Notes under the pieces: generated by a model
The model's database searches: none
Seen by the model: the letters and a program-made list of their open reading frames with translations, nothing else
Told to the model about the DNA's origin: nothing
Shown: one piece after another, positions 54,635-64,000 of the stretch
Layout of the letters: each line of letters begins with the position of its first letter
How positions within the stretch are numbered: position 1 is the stretch's first letter
NCBI GenBank assembly: GCA_036365515.1
Contig: CM070874.1
Span: 209,492,297 to 209,556,296, forward strand
Direction of reading: 5' to 3'
Source of the DNA: Torymus aiolomorphi
Taxonomy: Eukaryota; Arthropoda; Insecta; Hymenoptera; Torymidae
Length of the DNA stretch: 64,000 nt
Position numbers and translations under genes: made by a program

Positions 54635-57010
54635 TGAAATTTTGGAGGGGACCGACAAAAGGAAATATCAAAAAATTCTTTTCCTTTTATACTACCCATA
54701 AAAAGAGAATAAAAAGAAAACTCAGAATTTTTTGTTTTTTTCCTTTTGTCGGTCCCCTCCAAAATTTCAACTCTTTAAGTAACAATCCCAGAGAAATAAA
54801 AAAAATACTGGCTGGTTCTAAACAAAAAAAGAACCCAAAAAGATACGAGTGATTTTTTCTGTAAACCTACTAGTTTTTGAATTAAAAAATAGTTGTAGAT
54901 TGAAAAAGTCAGTTTTATTTTTTTTCTTAGTAACTATTAGATTTACTGAAAAAATCATTCGTATCTTTTTTGGTTCTTTTTTTGTTTAGAACCAGCCAGT
55001 ATTTTTTTTATTTCTCTGGGTTTGTTACTTAAAGAGTTGAAATTTTGGAGGGGACCGATAAAAGGAAAAAATCAAGAAATTCTTAGTTTTTTTTTTTATT
55101 CTCTTTATATGGGTAGTATAAAAGGAAAAGAATTTTTTGATTTTGTTCCTTATGTCGGTCCCCTCCAAAATTTCAACTCTTTAAGTAACAAACCCAGAGA
55201 AATAAAAAAAATACTGAATGGTTCTAAACAAAAAAAGAACCAAAAAAGATAGGAATGATTTTTTCAGTAAATCTAATAGTTATTAAGAAAAAAAATAAAA
55301 CTGACTTTTTCAATCAACAACTATTTTTTAATTCAAAAACTAGTAGGTTTACAGAAAAAATGACTCGTATCTTTTTGGGCTCTTTTTTTGTTTAGAACAA
55401 GCCAGTATTTTTTTTATTTCTCTGGGATTGTTACTTAAAGAGTTGAAATTTTGGAGGGGACCGACAAAAGGAAAAAAATAAAAAAATTCTTAGTTTTCTT
55501 TTTATTCTCTTTTTATGGGTAGTATAAAAGGAAAAGAATTTTTTGATTTTTTCCTTTTGTCGGTCCCCTCCAAAATTTCAACTCTTTAAGTAACAATCCC
55601 AGAGAAATAAAAAAAATACTGGCTGGTTCTAAACAAAAAAAGAACAAAAAAAGATACGAATGATTTTTTCAGTAAATCTAATAGTTACTAAGAAAAAAAA
55701 TAAAACTGATCTTTTCAATCTACAATTATTTTTTAATTCAAAAACTAGTAGCTTTACAGAAAAAATCACTCGTACCTTTTTGGGTTCTTTTTTTGTTTAG
55801 AACCAGCCAGTATTTTTTTTATTTCTCTGGGATTGTTACTTAAAGAATTGAAATTTTGGAGGGGACCGACAAAAGGAAAAAATCAAAAAATTATTTTCTT
55901 TTTATACTACCCATAAAAAGAGAATAAAAAGAAAACTCAGAATTTTTTGATTTTTTTCCTTTTGTCGGTCCTCTCTAAAATGTCAACTCTTTAAGTAACA
56001 ATCCCACAGAAATAAAAAAAAAATGGCTTGTTCTAAACAAAAAAAGAGCCCAAAAAGATACGAGTGATTTTTTCTGTAAATCTACTAGTTTTTGAATTAA
56101 AAAATAGTTGTTGATTGAAAAAGTCAGTTTTATTTTTTTTCTTAATAACTATTAGATTTACTGAAAAAATCATTCGTATCTTTTTGGGTTCTTTTTTTGT
56201 TTAGAACCAGCCAGTATTTTTTTTATTTCTCTGGGTTTGTTACTTAAAGAGTTGAAATTTTGAAGGGGACCGACAAAAGGAACAAAATCAAAAAATTCTT
56301 TTCCTTTTATACTACTCATATAAAGAGAATAAAAAAAAACTAAGAATTTTTTGATTTTTTTCCTTTTGTCGTTCCCCTCCAAAATTTCAACTCTTTAAGT
56401 AACAAACCCAGAGAAATAAAAAAAATACTGGCTGGTCCTAAACAAAAAAGAACCAAAAAAGATACGAATGATTTTTTCTATAAACCTACTAGTTTTTGAA
56501 TTAAAAAATAGTTGTATATTGAAAAAGTTAAGTTTTTTTTTTTAATAACTATTAGATTTACTGAAAAAATCATTCGTATCTTTTTGGGTTCTTTTTTTGT
56601 TTAGAACCAGCCAGTATTTTTTTTATTTTTCTGGGATTGTTACTTAAAGGGTTGAAATTTTGGAGGGGACCGACAAAAGGAAAAAATCATAAAATTCTTT
56701 TCCTTTTATACTACCCATAAAAAGAGAATAAAAAGAAAACTAAGAATTTTTTGATTTTTTTCCTTTTGTCGGTCCCCTCCAAAATTTCAACTCTTTAAGT
56801 AACAAACCCAGAGAAATAAAAAAAATACTGGCTGGTTTTAAACAAAAAAGAACCAAAAAAGATACGAATGATTTTTTCTATAAACCTACTAGTTTTTGAA
56901 TTAAAAAATAGTTGTATATTGAAAAAGTTAAGTTTTTTTTTTTAATAACTATTAGATTTACTGAAAAAAATCATTTGTATGTTTTTTGGTTCTTTTTTTG
57001 TTTATAACCG
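54635..57010. repeat. Array of about six ~405 bp units, each made of two hairpins
   Basis: GGAGGGGACCGA-type words occur near 54642, 55043, 55453, 55858, 56266 and 56661, each answered about 100 bases later by TCGGTCCCCTCC. Between units a second hairpin, GGTTCTAAACAAAAAAAGAACC-like, also alternates orientation. The whole 2.4 kb is thus a series of nested inverted repeats. Small ORFs of 60-95 codons are by-products. Confidence 0.92.
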
Positions 57011-57329
57011 AAAGAATAAGTTCAGTTCATGGTGTAAGTACATTTTCTCTCTTTTGGCTGATTGTTCACACTTTTTTTAAATTAAAATTCAATTCTTTAA
57101 TTAAACTATTAATTCAATTTAATTGTTTTATTAAACTATTGATTTAATTCAGATTGTTTCAATATAATTAATTTTTTTAATTTTAAAAGTTTAGAAAAGT
57201 CTAACAAAGCACTCATATGCTTACAGGAATTAATTAATTTTCCACTGCCTTTTTTGCTTTTCTATTTCTATACTCCGCTTTATGTACAGAATTACAGGTA
57301 TTCTCATAAATTTGATATTGATATTTTTA

Positions 57330-57900
57330 CATTTACGCGTGCCGCGCGCTGGGACAGTTGACGTGAAATGCCGCATATACCTCTTATTCCTCGCTGTTCC
57401 TCGCGGTTCCCGATATATATAGATATATAACCAATGCTATTTTTTATGTCTGTGCTCTGTGTTTTTTTAAGTGTACTGGCCTATACTCTCTCTCTCTCTC
57501 TCCCCTCCGCCCAACATACGTAAGTATACGTAAGCGCCACACCGTTTGCGCTTCTACAGGGCGACGCTTATGTACATTTTTTGTCTGCGTCCTGCACGTA
57601 CATGCGATCGCCGCGGGAGGGCGCGCTCGCCGCATGCCGGTAGGGACTGCGACCTTCCCTCTCCCCCTAACTGCGAGAGTGGAGGAAGCAGCCATGTTGC
57701 GCTCGGCAAGAAGTCGTTTGCGAGCGGCAGTAGTTGCCCGTACCACAGAGCATGCTGTCGTGTTCATACATCCGTCTTATAATCATAGACTCTGAATAAA
57801 GCCTCCCGTGTTACTGTTACACCTGACTCATCTTACTCATCATCCTCCTTTCCCATTCCTGGAATGAGCCATGGAGCACGGAACCCCACATTCCGCCTGA
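57330..57900 (+). promoter_or_regulatory. GC-rich island, LTR or promoter type
   Basis: CT-rich run at 57486-57504, repeated ACGTAAGTATACGTAAG, GC-rich 57595-57680 and CAGCCATGTTG (a Pho/YY1-like GCCAT site) at 57690. An AATAAAG at about 57795 would suit an LTR poly(A) signal. ORFs on both strands have no family match. Confidence 0.3.
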
Positions 57901-57949
57901 ACCTATTGGCCTATTAGGCTGATAAGTACACGCATAGAGAAACTAGCAA

Positions 57950-58335
57950 AGTGGGAATGTGCGCTGTCGAGCGCAGAGCGCTGTGCAGTGGCGCAGGCAC
58001 CTTCACGGAAGTAGATCGCTGCGCATGCCCAACGGCTGAATTCAAAGAAGGCTCTTGCGTCCGTTCCGTTCTATGTTTTCATCGCGAGCACAAGAGGTTG
58101 GACGAGGCATCGATTCTCTTTCCGCAATAATTACATCAATTTACCCACCTCTGAAAACATTACAGGTAAGATTTTCTCTTATTTGTTGCGTTACTCGTCG
58201 TTCTGTTGTAATATTTAGGTAAACGATTATGTTATCCAGATAACCGCGGACGCGATAAATGGGAGCGCGCCCACCTTTATTCTACATTACCAGCCGGCTG
58301 GAGCAGCCATTTTGTGCTGGAGATATAATGTAAGT
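57950..58335 (+). other. Possible 5' exon(s) of an unseen gene
   Basis: Balanced composition, a consensus donor ACAG|GTAAGA at about 58165, GCAGCCATTTTGTG at 58305 (GCCAT-type site) and a second donor, AAT|GTAAGT, near 58330. No ORF of note. Inference only. Confidence 0.3.
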
Positions 58336-58369
58336 GTAAGCGAGACCAACCAGCTACGAAATATTTCAA

Positions 58370-58435
58370 TCACGCGCGCACAGACGCGCACGCATGCACG
58401 CGCGCGCACACATGCACGCGCACACATAAACGATA
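58370..58435. repeat. Alternating CG/CA tract
   Basis: Mixed (CG)n and (CA)n, a strict purine-pyrimidine alternation that can form Z-DNA. A shorter one lies at 58778-58806. Confidence 0.7.
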
Positions 58436-58440
58436 ATATA

Positions 58441-58644
58441 TTAATTTCTATTTGATTTTTCAACAGTAATCTTCCACTGATGATCGTCATACAAAATCTT
58501 TTTTGGATTGCTATTGGATACATAATCGCTGGAGTCGCAGCGCCTGTAGTCAGAGTTTATCTGCTCCCCGAAGCTGCGGAACTCCTTGTATGATCTTCCA
58601 AAAACTAAACAGTGGAATGAATCATTAGGTAACGCTTTTTCCAA
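58441..58644 (-). other. Unrecognised ORF with coding-like composition
   Basis: 67 codons starting MEKALPNDSFHCLVFGRS, with YRRCDSSDYVSNSNPKKILY and DDHQWKITVEKS. It is less AT-biased than its surroundings. No family is recognised; it may be an exon scrap. Confidence 0.3.
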
Positions 58645-58829
58645 TTATATATCAAAATTGTTTTTTCTATTGATATATATTATATATTACTAAAACATTT
58701 TTCATTACAATTAATTTTCTGAAATATAAAAAAATCTCGTGTATCGGCTCCTATAATCCAGCTATTGGGGCATTACACACGTACACGCACGCGCGCACGC
58801 ACACACCCCACATAAAACGAAATATTTCT

Positions 58830-59640
58830 GAAAGGTTTCGGAAATGTTTCGTAGAAAGGATGAAAACATTTTATCAATATTTCCCAGAAAGGTTTCTGAA
58901 ATAAGTTATGTCCGCGATAGAAGCCATCAAAAAGGTTTCATGATATATTTCAGAAAGGTTTTATAAAATTATTTTAAGAAATGTTTTTGAAACATTTCTG
59001 CAACATTTTGAAACTATTTGAACTATCTCTTAAAATGTTTCAAAAACATTTTAGAAACCTTTCTAAAAATATTTTTCTAAATATTTCTGAAATATTTCCA
59101 GAAAGGTTTCTGAAATAATTTATGTCCGCGATAGAAGCCATCAAAAAGGTTTCATGATATATTTCAGAAAGGTTTTATAAAATTATTTTAAGAAATGTTT
59201 TTGAAACATTTCTGCAACATTTTGAAACTATTTGAAATATCTCTTAAAATGTTTCAAAAACATTTTAGAAACCTTTCTAAAAATATTTTTTAAATATTTC
59301 TGAAATATTTCCAGAAAGGTTTCTGAAATTATTTATGTCCGCGATAGAAGCCATCAAAAAGGTTTTATGATAGATTTCAGAAAGGTTTTTTAAATTATTT
59401 TAAGAAATGTTTTTGAAACATTTCTGCAACTTTTTGAAAGTTATTTGAAATATCTCTTAGAATGTTTCTAGAAACCTTTCTAAAAATATTTTGTGAAAGA
59501 TTTTGGAAAGGTTTCCTGAAAAGTTCTGTGAAATATTTTTGAAAGGATACAACAATGTTTTACGGAAGTTTCTAAGAGGCCTCAAAACCATCAAGTAAGA
59601 TTTTTGAAACATTTTAAAAGATTTCAAAAAATATTTTTCA
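58830..59640. repeat. GAAAGGTTTC-word array with a ~215 bp period
   Basis: TATGTCCGCGATAGAAGCCA occurs at about 58908, 59122 and 59333, giving three tandem units. The rest of each unit is built from short inverted words such as GAAACATTTC, AGAAAGGTTTC and GAAACCTTTC, so local hairpins are frequent. Confidence 0.88.
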
Positions 59641-59890
59641 AAAGTTATCGGAATTAGAAATTTTTTAATAATATTTTATAACAATTTTTTTTTAACAATT
59701 TTGAAAACCAGTTTTTTCCTTGTAGTTGATGATCCTTCCTGAACTCCTGCAACTTAATATATCTGAATAGTTATTATATCAGTTATGTTTTTTAATATTA
59801 AATTATTGTATATTTGCATTAATTTATAATATTATCGTTCGCAATTTCGCATTTACAAATTATCTTACAGAAAAAACGCAGAAAAAAATT
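59640..59890. other. AT-rich spacer
   Basis: No gene is seen. Confidence 0.45.
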
Positions 59891-59898
59891 TTGACCTA

Positions 59899-59965
59899 AG
59901 GTGGGATCGAACTCGAGTCCCTCGGATTACAAGGCTGATGCCCTAACCACTACGCTACGCAACGC
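59899..59965 (-). tRNA. tRNA-Thr(TGT)-like sequence, probably a pseudogene or SINE head
   Basis: The minus strand reads GCGTTGCGTAGCGTAGTGG, then TTAGGGCATC (A box), an anticodon loop CTTGTAA, and GAGTTCGATCCCACC (B box). The spacing of both internal promoter boxes is right. The acceptor and T stems do not pair and the anticodon stem has two mismatches. A working tRNA is therefore unlikely; a tRNA-derived SINE or decayed tRNA fits better. Confidence 0.45.
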
Positions 59966-60097
59966 TTCTACCGTACAAAATTTTAATTTTAGCTAAGTAT
60001 GGAGTAGACTTGAATAAAAATGGCAAACATTTGATTAAAAGACAACATATTGAGTACTTTCGACTATGATATTTAATAAACTCAACTAATTCTTTTG

Positions 60098-60621
60098 TTA
60101 AGGCCATGTGAAGTACCGACACAATCCCTACCTTACCGGCACCTAAACTTTAATTCTTTTATCGTATTTAAACAAGAATTAAAAAAAAAGAGTTCTTCAT
60201 GCTCTCCAACATAACATTAAGTGAAATGCCCTATTAAATTTTTAAATCATTGTATTAATTAGATTTTTCTAAAATGGATTTGGAAATGTTTAATCCTTCG
60301 TTCTAGTTAATTACTAATTTGAAAAACGTTTTTGGGAAAATCTAATGGATGGAATCATTTAGAAATTTAATAGGGTATGCTTAATCCCATTTCGGTGGGT
60401 GTGAAAAACGCTTTTTCCTAAAATTTTTGTTTAGATGTGATAAAAAACATAATATTTATGTACCGATAAGTTAGGGATCTGCGGTTGAGTTAAACATGGC
60501 TTTAAGACCGGAGGGCGTGAAAGAATGCTTTTTTCTAAAATTTTTGTTTAAATACGATACAAAAATTCAAGTTTAGGTGTCGGTAAGGTATGAATCGTGT
60601 CGGTACTTCGTATGACCTTAA
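60098..60621. mobile_element. Third palindromic MITE type flanked by TTAA
   Basis: TTAA at 60098-60101 and 60618-60621. Ends GGCCATGTGAAGTACCGACA and its diverged complement; inner arm words CGTATTTAAACAA and its complement. About 516 bases, with no ORF. Confidence 0.78.
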
Positions 60622-60624
60622 ATT

Positions 60625-60990
60625 CGTACTCTTGTCAATTAAACATTCACTTGATTTGCCAAAATATTTGCAAGATCAAATAAATAAGTATTGGATTTGA
60701 TTAAATAATTAGTAGAACTAATAAGATAACCAATAAAACACAACTAAATATTTAGTTAAATCAAATTAATATTTATTGTAATCTAAGAAATATCCCTATA
60801 TAAAAAAGTCATGACCGGATGTTGTGAAGCCAAAATAAACGTTATGTGATTGGCTCATGTAGTGCGCATGCGTCTAAATCAGGAAGTCGAACCGTTTTCT
60901 AGCGGTTAGGGCGCGCAACGCGCGCTGTTGAAATCTCTAGTTTAGTAAAATCGAGGAAACCTTTGATTGACGAGAGAAGGGCGTGTGAGA
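60625..60990. other. Intergenic stretch
   Basis: No gene is seen. GCGCGCAACGCGCGC at about 60911-60925 is a short perfect GC palindrome. Confidence 0.4.
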
Positions 60991-63540
60991 AAAGAAAACC
61001 TGATACAAAATCTTTTCAAAACCTTCACATAATATTTCATAAAATGTTATATATTTCTTTGTGGAAAGGTTGTAATAAACTATTCTTGAAAGCTTTGTAA
61101 AACCTGGCCCTGATATGACTTGAAATTTTTTTATGGCGTCAATACCATATGATAAATGTTGCTAAGACATTTCGTTAACTATTAACGCAATGATACATTC
61201 AATTTTTTTTAGTCTCCTCATAACATGACGTAAAATGTTCTTGCAAGCTTTTGGGGAATATTTTATTATAGTTTCTTTACCTAAAGAAACTTTCCAAGAA
61301 ATCTTTACAAAACGATCCCATAATATTTCATGAAATGTTATGTCTCTTTGGAGAAATGGCGACAATACCGAATTAAATTGATGCGAAAATATTTCAAAAA
61401 CATTTTACGCAATGATACTAGAAATTTTTTTTAAAGGTTACCTTAATAATCTTTCATAAAATATTTTTACAAGGTTTTAGGAATATTTTTTGTTGTTTTT
61501 GTTTATGTGAAAAAAAATATTGCAAAAAATCTTTTCAAAACGTTCCCCTAATATTGTAAGAAAAATTTCGGGAATGCTTTGTAAAACCTCGAACTAATAT
61601 CTCTTGTATTATATTTTTCATGGTGTCAATAACGAATCAAACAGGATGCGATAACTTTGCTAAAACGTTTCAGGAAATGATACGGGAAAGGTTTTTGAAA
61701 GCTTCCTTATAACTTTTCGTGAAATATTTTTGAAAGGTTTCGGAAATATTTTTTCACATTTTAATTATCACAAAATAATCCTTCCTAGAAATCTTTTTGA
61801 AACCTTTTCGTAATATTTCATGAAGTGTTTCTCTAGAGAAAGTACGCGAGAAGAATTACGGGAAAGCTTTGTAAAACCTTGCAGTAATATTTCTTGAAAT
61901 GCGTTTTCACGATGTCAATATCGTATCCAAAAAGTAGCGAAAACTTTGCTCAAACGGTTCAGAAAATGATACAGGAAATGTTATTTGAAAGCTTCCTTAT
62001 AACTTTTAGTGAAATATTTGTGCAATGTATCAAAAATATTTTTTTACATTTTCAGTTTTATAAAAAAATCCGTCCAAGAAATCTTTTTGAAACCTTTTCG
62101 TAATATTTTATGAAATGTTTTTTAGGGAAAGTTTGCGATTATAACTTTGGGAAAGCTTTGCAAAACCTTGCGGTAACATTCCTTGTAACTGGGTTTTCAC
62201 GTTATCAATATCGTATCGAAAACGTTGCGAAAAGTTTTCTAAAACGTTTTAGAAAATGATACAGAAAATGTTCTTGAAAGCTTCCTCATAACTTTTCGCG
62301 AAATATTATTGCAAGGTTTCGGAAATATTTTTTACATTTTCAGTTTCATAAAAAATCCTTTCAAGAAATCTTTTTAAAACCTTTTCGTAACATCTCATGA
62401 AAGGTTTCTTTATGGAAAGTTTGCGAGAAAAATTTCGGGAAAGCTTTGTAAAACCTTACAGTAACATTTCTTGAAATGTGTTTTCACGATGTCAATATCG
62501 TATCCAATACGTTGCGAAAACTTGGTCAAACGTTTCAGAAAATGTTACCGGAAATGTTTTTGAAAGATTTTGTTATAACATTTCACGAAATATTTTTGCA
62601 AGGTTTCGGAAATATTTTTTTATATTCAGTTTCATAAAATAATCCTACCAAGAAATCTTTTTGAATCCTTTTCGTAACATTTCATGAAATGTTTCTTTAT
62701 AGAAAGTTTGCTAGAAAAATTTTGGGAGAGCTTTGTTAAACCTTGCAGTAACATTTCTTGAAATGTGTTTTCACGCTGGCAATATAGTATCCAAAACGTT
62801 CCGAAAACTTTGCTACAACGTTTCAGAAAATGATACAGGAAATGTTTTTGAAAGCTTCCTTATAACTTTTCGTGAAATATTTTTGGAAGGTTTCGTAAAT
62901 ATTTTTTCACATTTTCAGTTTTATAAAATAATCCTTCCAAGAAATCTTTTGAAACCTTTTCGTTACATTTATGAAATGTTTCTTTATAGAAAGTTTGCGC
63001 GAAAAATTTTGGGAAAGCTTTGTAGAACCTTGCAGTAACATTTCTTGAAATATGTTTTTACGATATTAATACCGTTTCCAAAACGTTGTTCAAACTTTGC
63101 TAAAACGTTTCAGGCAATGATACCGGAAATGTTTTTGAAAGGTTTCCTTATAACCTTTCGTAAAATATTTTTGCAAGGTTTTAAGAATGTTTATTGAATG
63201 GTTCTGTAGGAATAAAAACATCTTTTTGAGAAATTTTTTCAACACCTTGCCATAGTATTTCATGAAATATTACACGTTTCTTTTCAGAGACGTTGTAAGA
63301 AAGATTTCATAAAAGCTTTAAAAAAGCTTGCAGTATTATTTTATGAAATGTACTTTCATTGTCTACTTTCAACATTAATTGAAATGCTTCTAAAATGTTT
63401 CTGTAAGGTTTCCTGAAATCTCACTGAAAATATTTTTGAGAGGTTTCTGTAATATTACAGCAAGGTTGTGGCAAGCTTTTCATGAAATATTTCTTAAAAG
63501 GTTTCACCAAAACTTTTCATGCCATGTGGGAAAGGATTGT
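60990..63540. repeat. Degenerate tandem array, ~288 bp unit, at least eight copies
   Basis: The marker phrase around GTCAATATCGTATCC recurs near 61137, 61358, 61622, 61912, 62204, 62489, 62775 and 63063. Spacing settles at 285-292 bases in the middle. Units share GAAATGTTTCTTTATAGAAA and GAAATATTTTTGCAAGG. The 60-100 codon ORFs here are repeats of one another and not genes. Confidence 0.9.
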
Positions 63541-63584
63541 CCACAAATAACACCATATGCCATGCTTTCTATGCCTTCAATGCA

Positions 63585-63972
63585 TAGAGGTAATAAGTAT
63601 AAAGGAGGGGAGACATAGGCACATGTGTAAGCGGTATCGTCCGCTCGATAGAAAGAGAGAAAAATCATAGGGCCCTCTTTGTCTCTATTAATGCATGCGC
63701 GTCTGACAGAGAAAGAGAGGACCTCTTCGTTCTCATTCTCTTTCTACAACGGCGGACATATTTTCAGCGGACTCCTCTACTCTATAGTTAGGGCGCCTCT
63801 ACATGGAGTCTGGCGATCTCGAGAATGACAGTCTAACTCCATGAGATTGAGAAGGATAGAGCACATTTGAAAATTGTCTGTCTTTGTTGCTCTCACAAAG
63901 TTAGGTATGCCAGTCTGCCATTCTCGAGAACGCCATACTCCATGTAGAGGCGCCCTTACTTATTACCTCTAT
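63585..63972. repeat. Nested inverted repeat at the window's end
   Basis: Outer arms ATAGAGGTAATAAGTA (63585-63600) and complement (63957-63972). Inner arms AGGGCGCCTCTACATGGAGT (from 63789) and complement (to 63957), continuing over TCTCGAGAATG. A palindromic AGAGAAAGAGAG/CTCTCTTTC-type core lies between at 63650-63750. Confidence 0.8.
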
Positions 63973-64000
63973 ACTTCGATGGCGTTGATTCCGTTGGACC

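Noticed and set aside
61894..63038. ORFs of 60-101 codons in the ~288 bp array
   Set aside because: They are translations of the repeat unit in the same phase and look alike for that reason.

Overview
This window is eukaryotic, repeat-dense and AT-rich, and almost certainly from an insect. The evidence is a Ty3/Gypsy errantivirus-like retroelement with an insect-type env, a THAP9/P-element-type transposase relic with small introns, Penelope-type hammerhead motifs, and long CA microsatellites. A hymenopteran is my best guess from the mix of families, but that is inference and could be wrong.

1-2765: AT-rich flank. It holds a Penelope-like terminal fragment (TATA/Inr-like promoter, then a small hammerhead-ribozyme motif at about 811-860) and a ~540 bp inverted repeat.

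2766-18379: one large LTR retroelement (15.6 kb) and the centrepiece of the window. It has a perfect 5 bp target duplication (GCCGG), 3.0-3.1 kb LTRs with 12 bp inverted ends, a primer binding site and a polypurine tract. Its order is: coiled-coil ORF, gag, pol (RT, RNase H, long acidic linker with an AT-hook, a TARG1/OARD1-like macrodomain, integrase), the C-terminal part of env, then two extra ORFs of 230 and 474 aa built from RRM-like modules. Gag-pol-env is damaged (five in-frame stops, one frameshift, loss of protease, fusion of integrase to env). The two RRM ORFs, the gag ORF and the coiled-coil ORF are intact. The macrodomain inside pol and the RRM ORFs next to the 3' LTR are the best candidates for something undescribed. 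The two LTRs also carry unrelated ~0.5 kb central segments, although the target duplication is intact.

18380-31200: repeats. They include a TCCTATAGGA minisatellite, hairpins with a CGAGCGAAGCGAG core, a broken THAP9-like transposase gene with four recognisable exons, non-LTR tails ending in a CTCTAGGAG hairpin, a 39 bp near-perfect hairpin and a 0.6 kb palindrome.

31262-36034: minus-strand relic of a multicopy PIN-like/CXC protein family, a GTGCACA-rich stretch, and a 214-215 bp tandem array of almost six near-identical units. 36035-42150 is mostly AT-rich non-coding DNA. It holds two related GC-richer modules and a palindrome containing two opposed hammerhead motifs.

42160-45494: the only intact host-like gene, a 566 aa F-box/LRR-like protein on the minus strand. 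A duplicated fragment of its own 3' end lies downstream and a ~190 bp CA repeat lies just upstream of its start.

45495-64000: foldback elements (a 2.1 kb inverted repeat; TTAA-flanked palindromic MITEs, one nested in another), a kinesin-7 (CENP-E-like) pseudogene, an RS-rich exon, a 2.4 kb array of ~405 bp hairpin units, GC-rich promoter-like islands with good splice donors, a tRNA-like sequence, and long arrays built from GAAAGGTTTC-type words.
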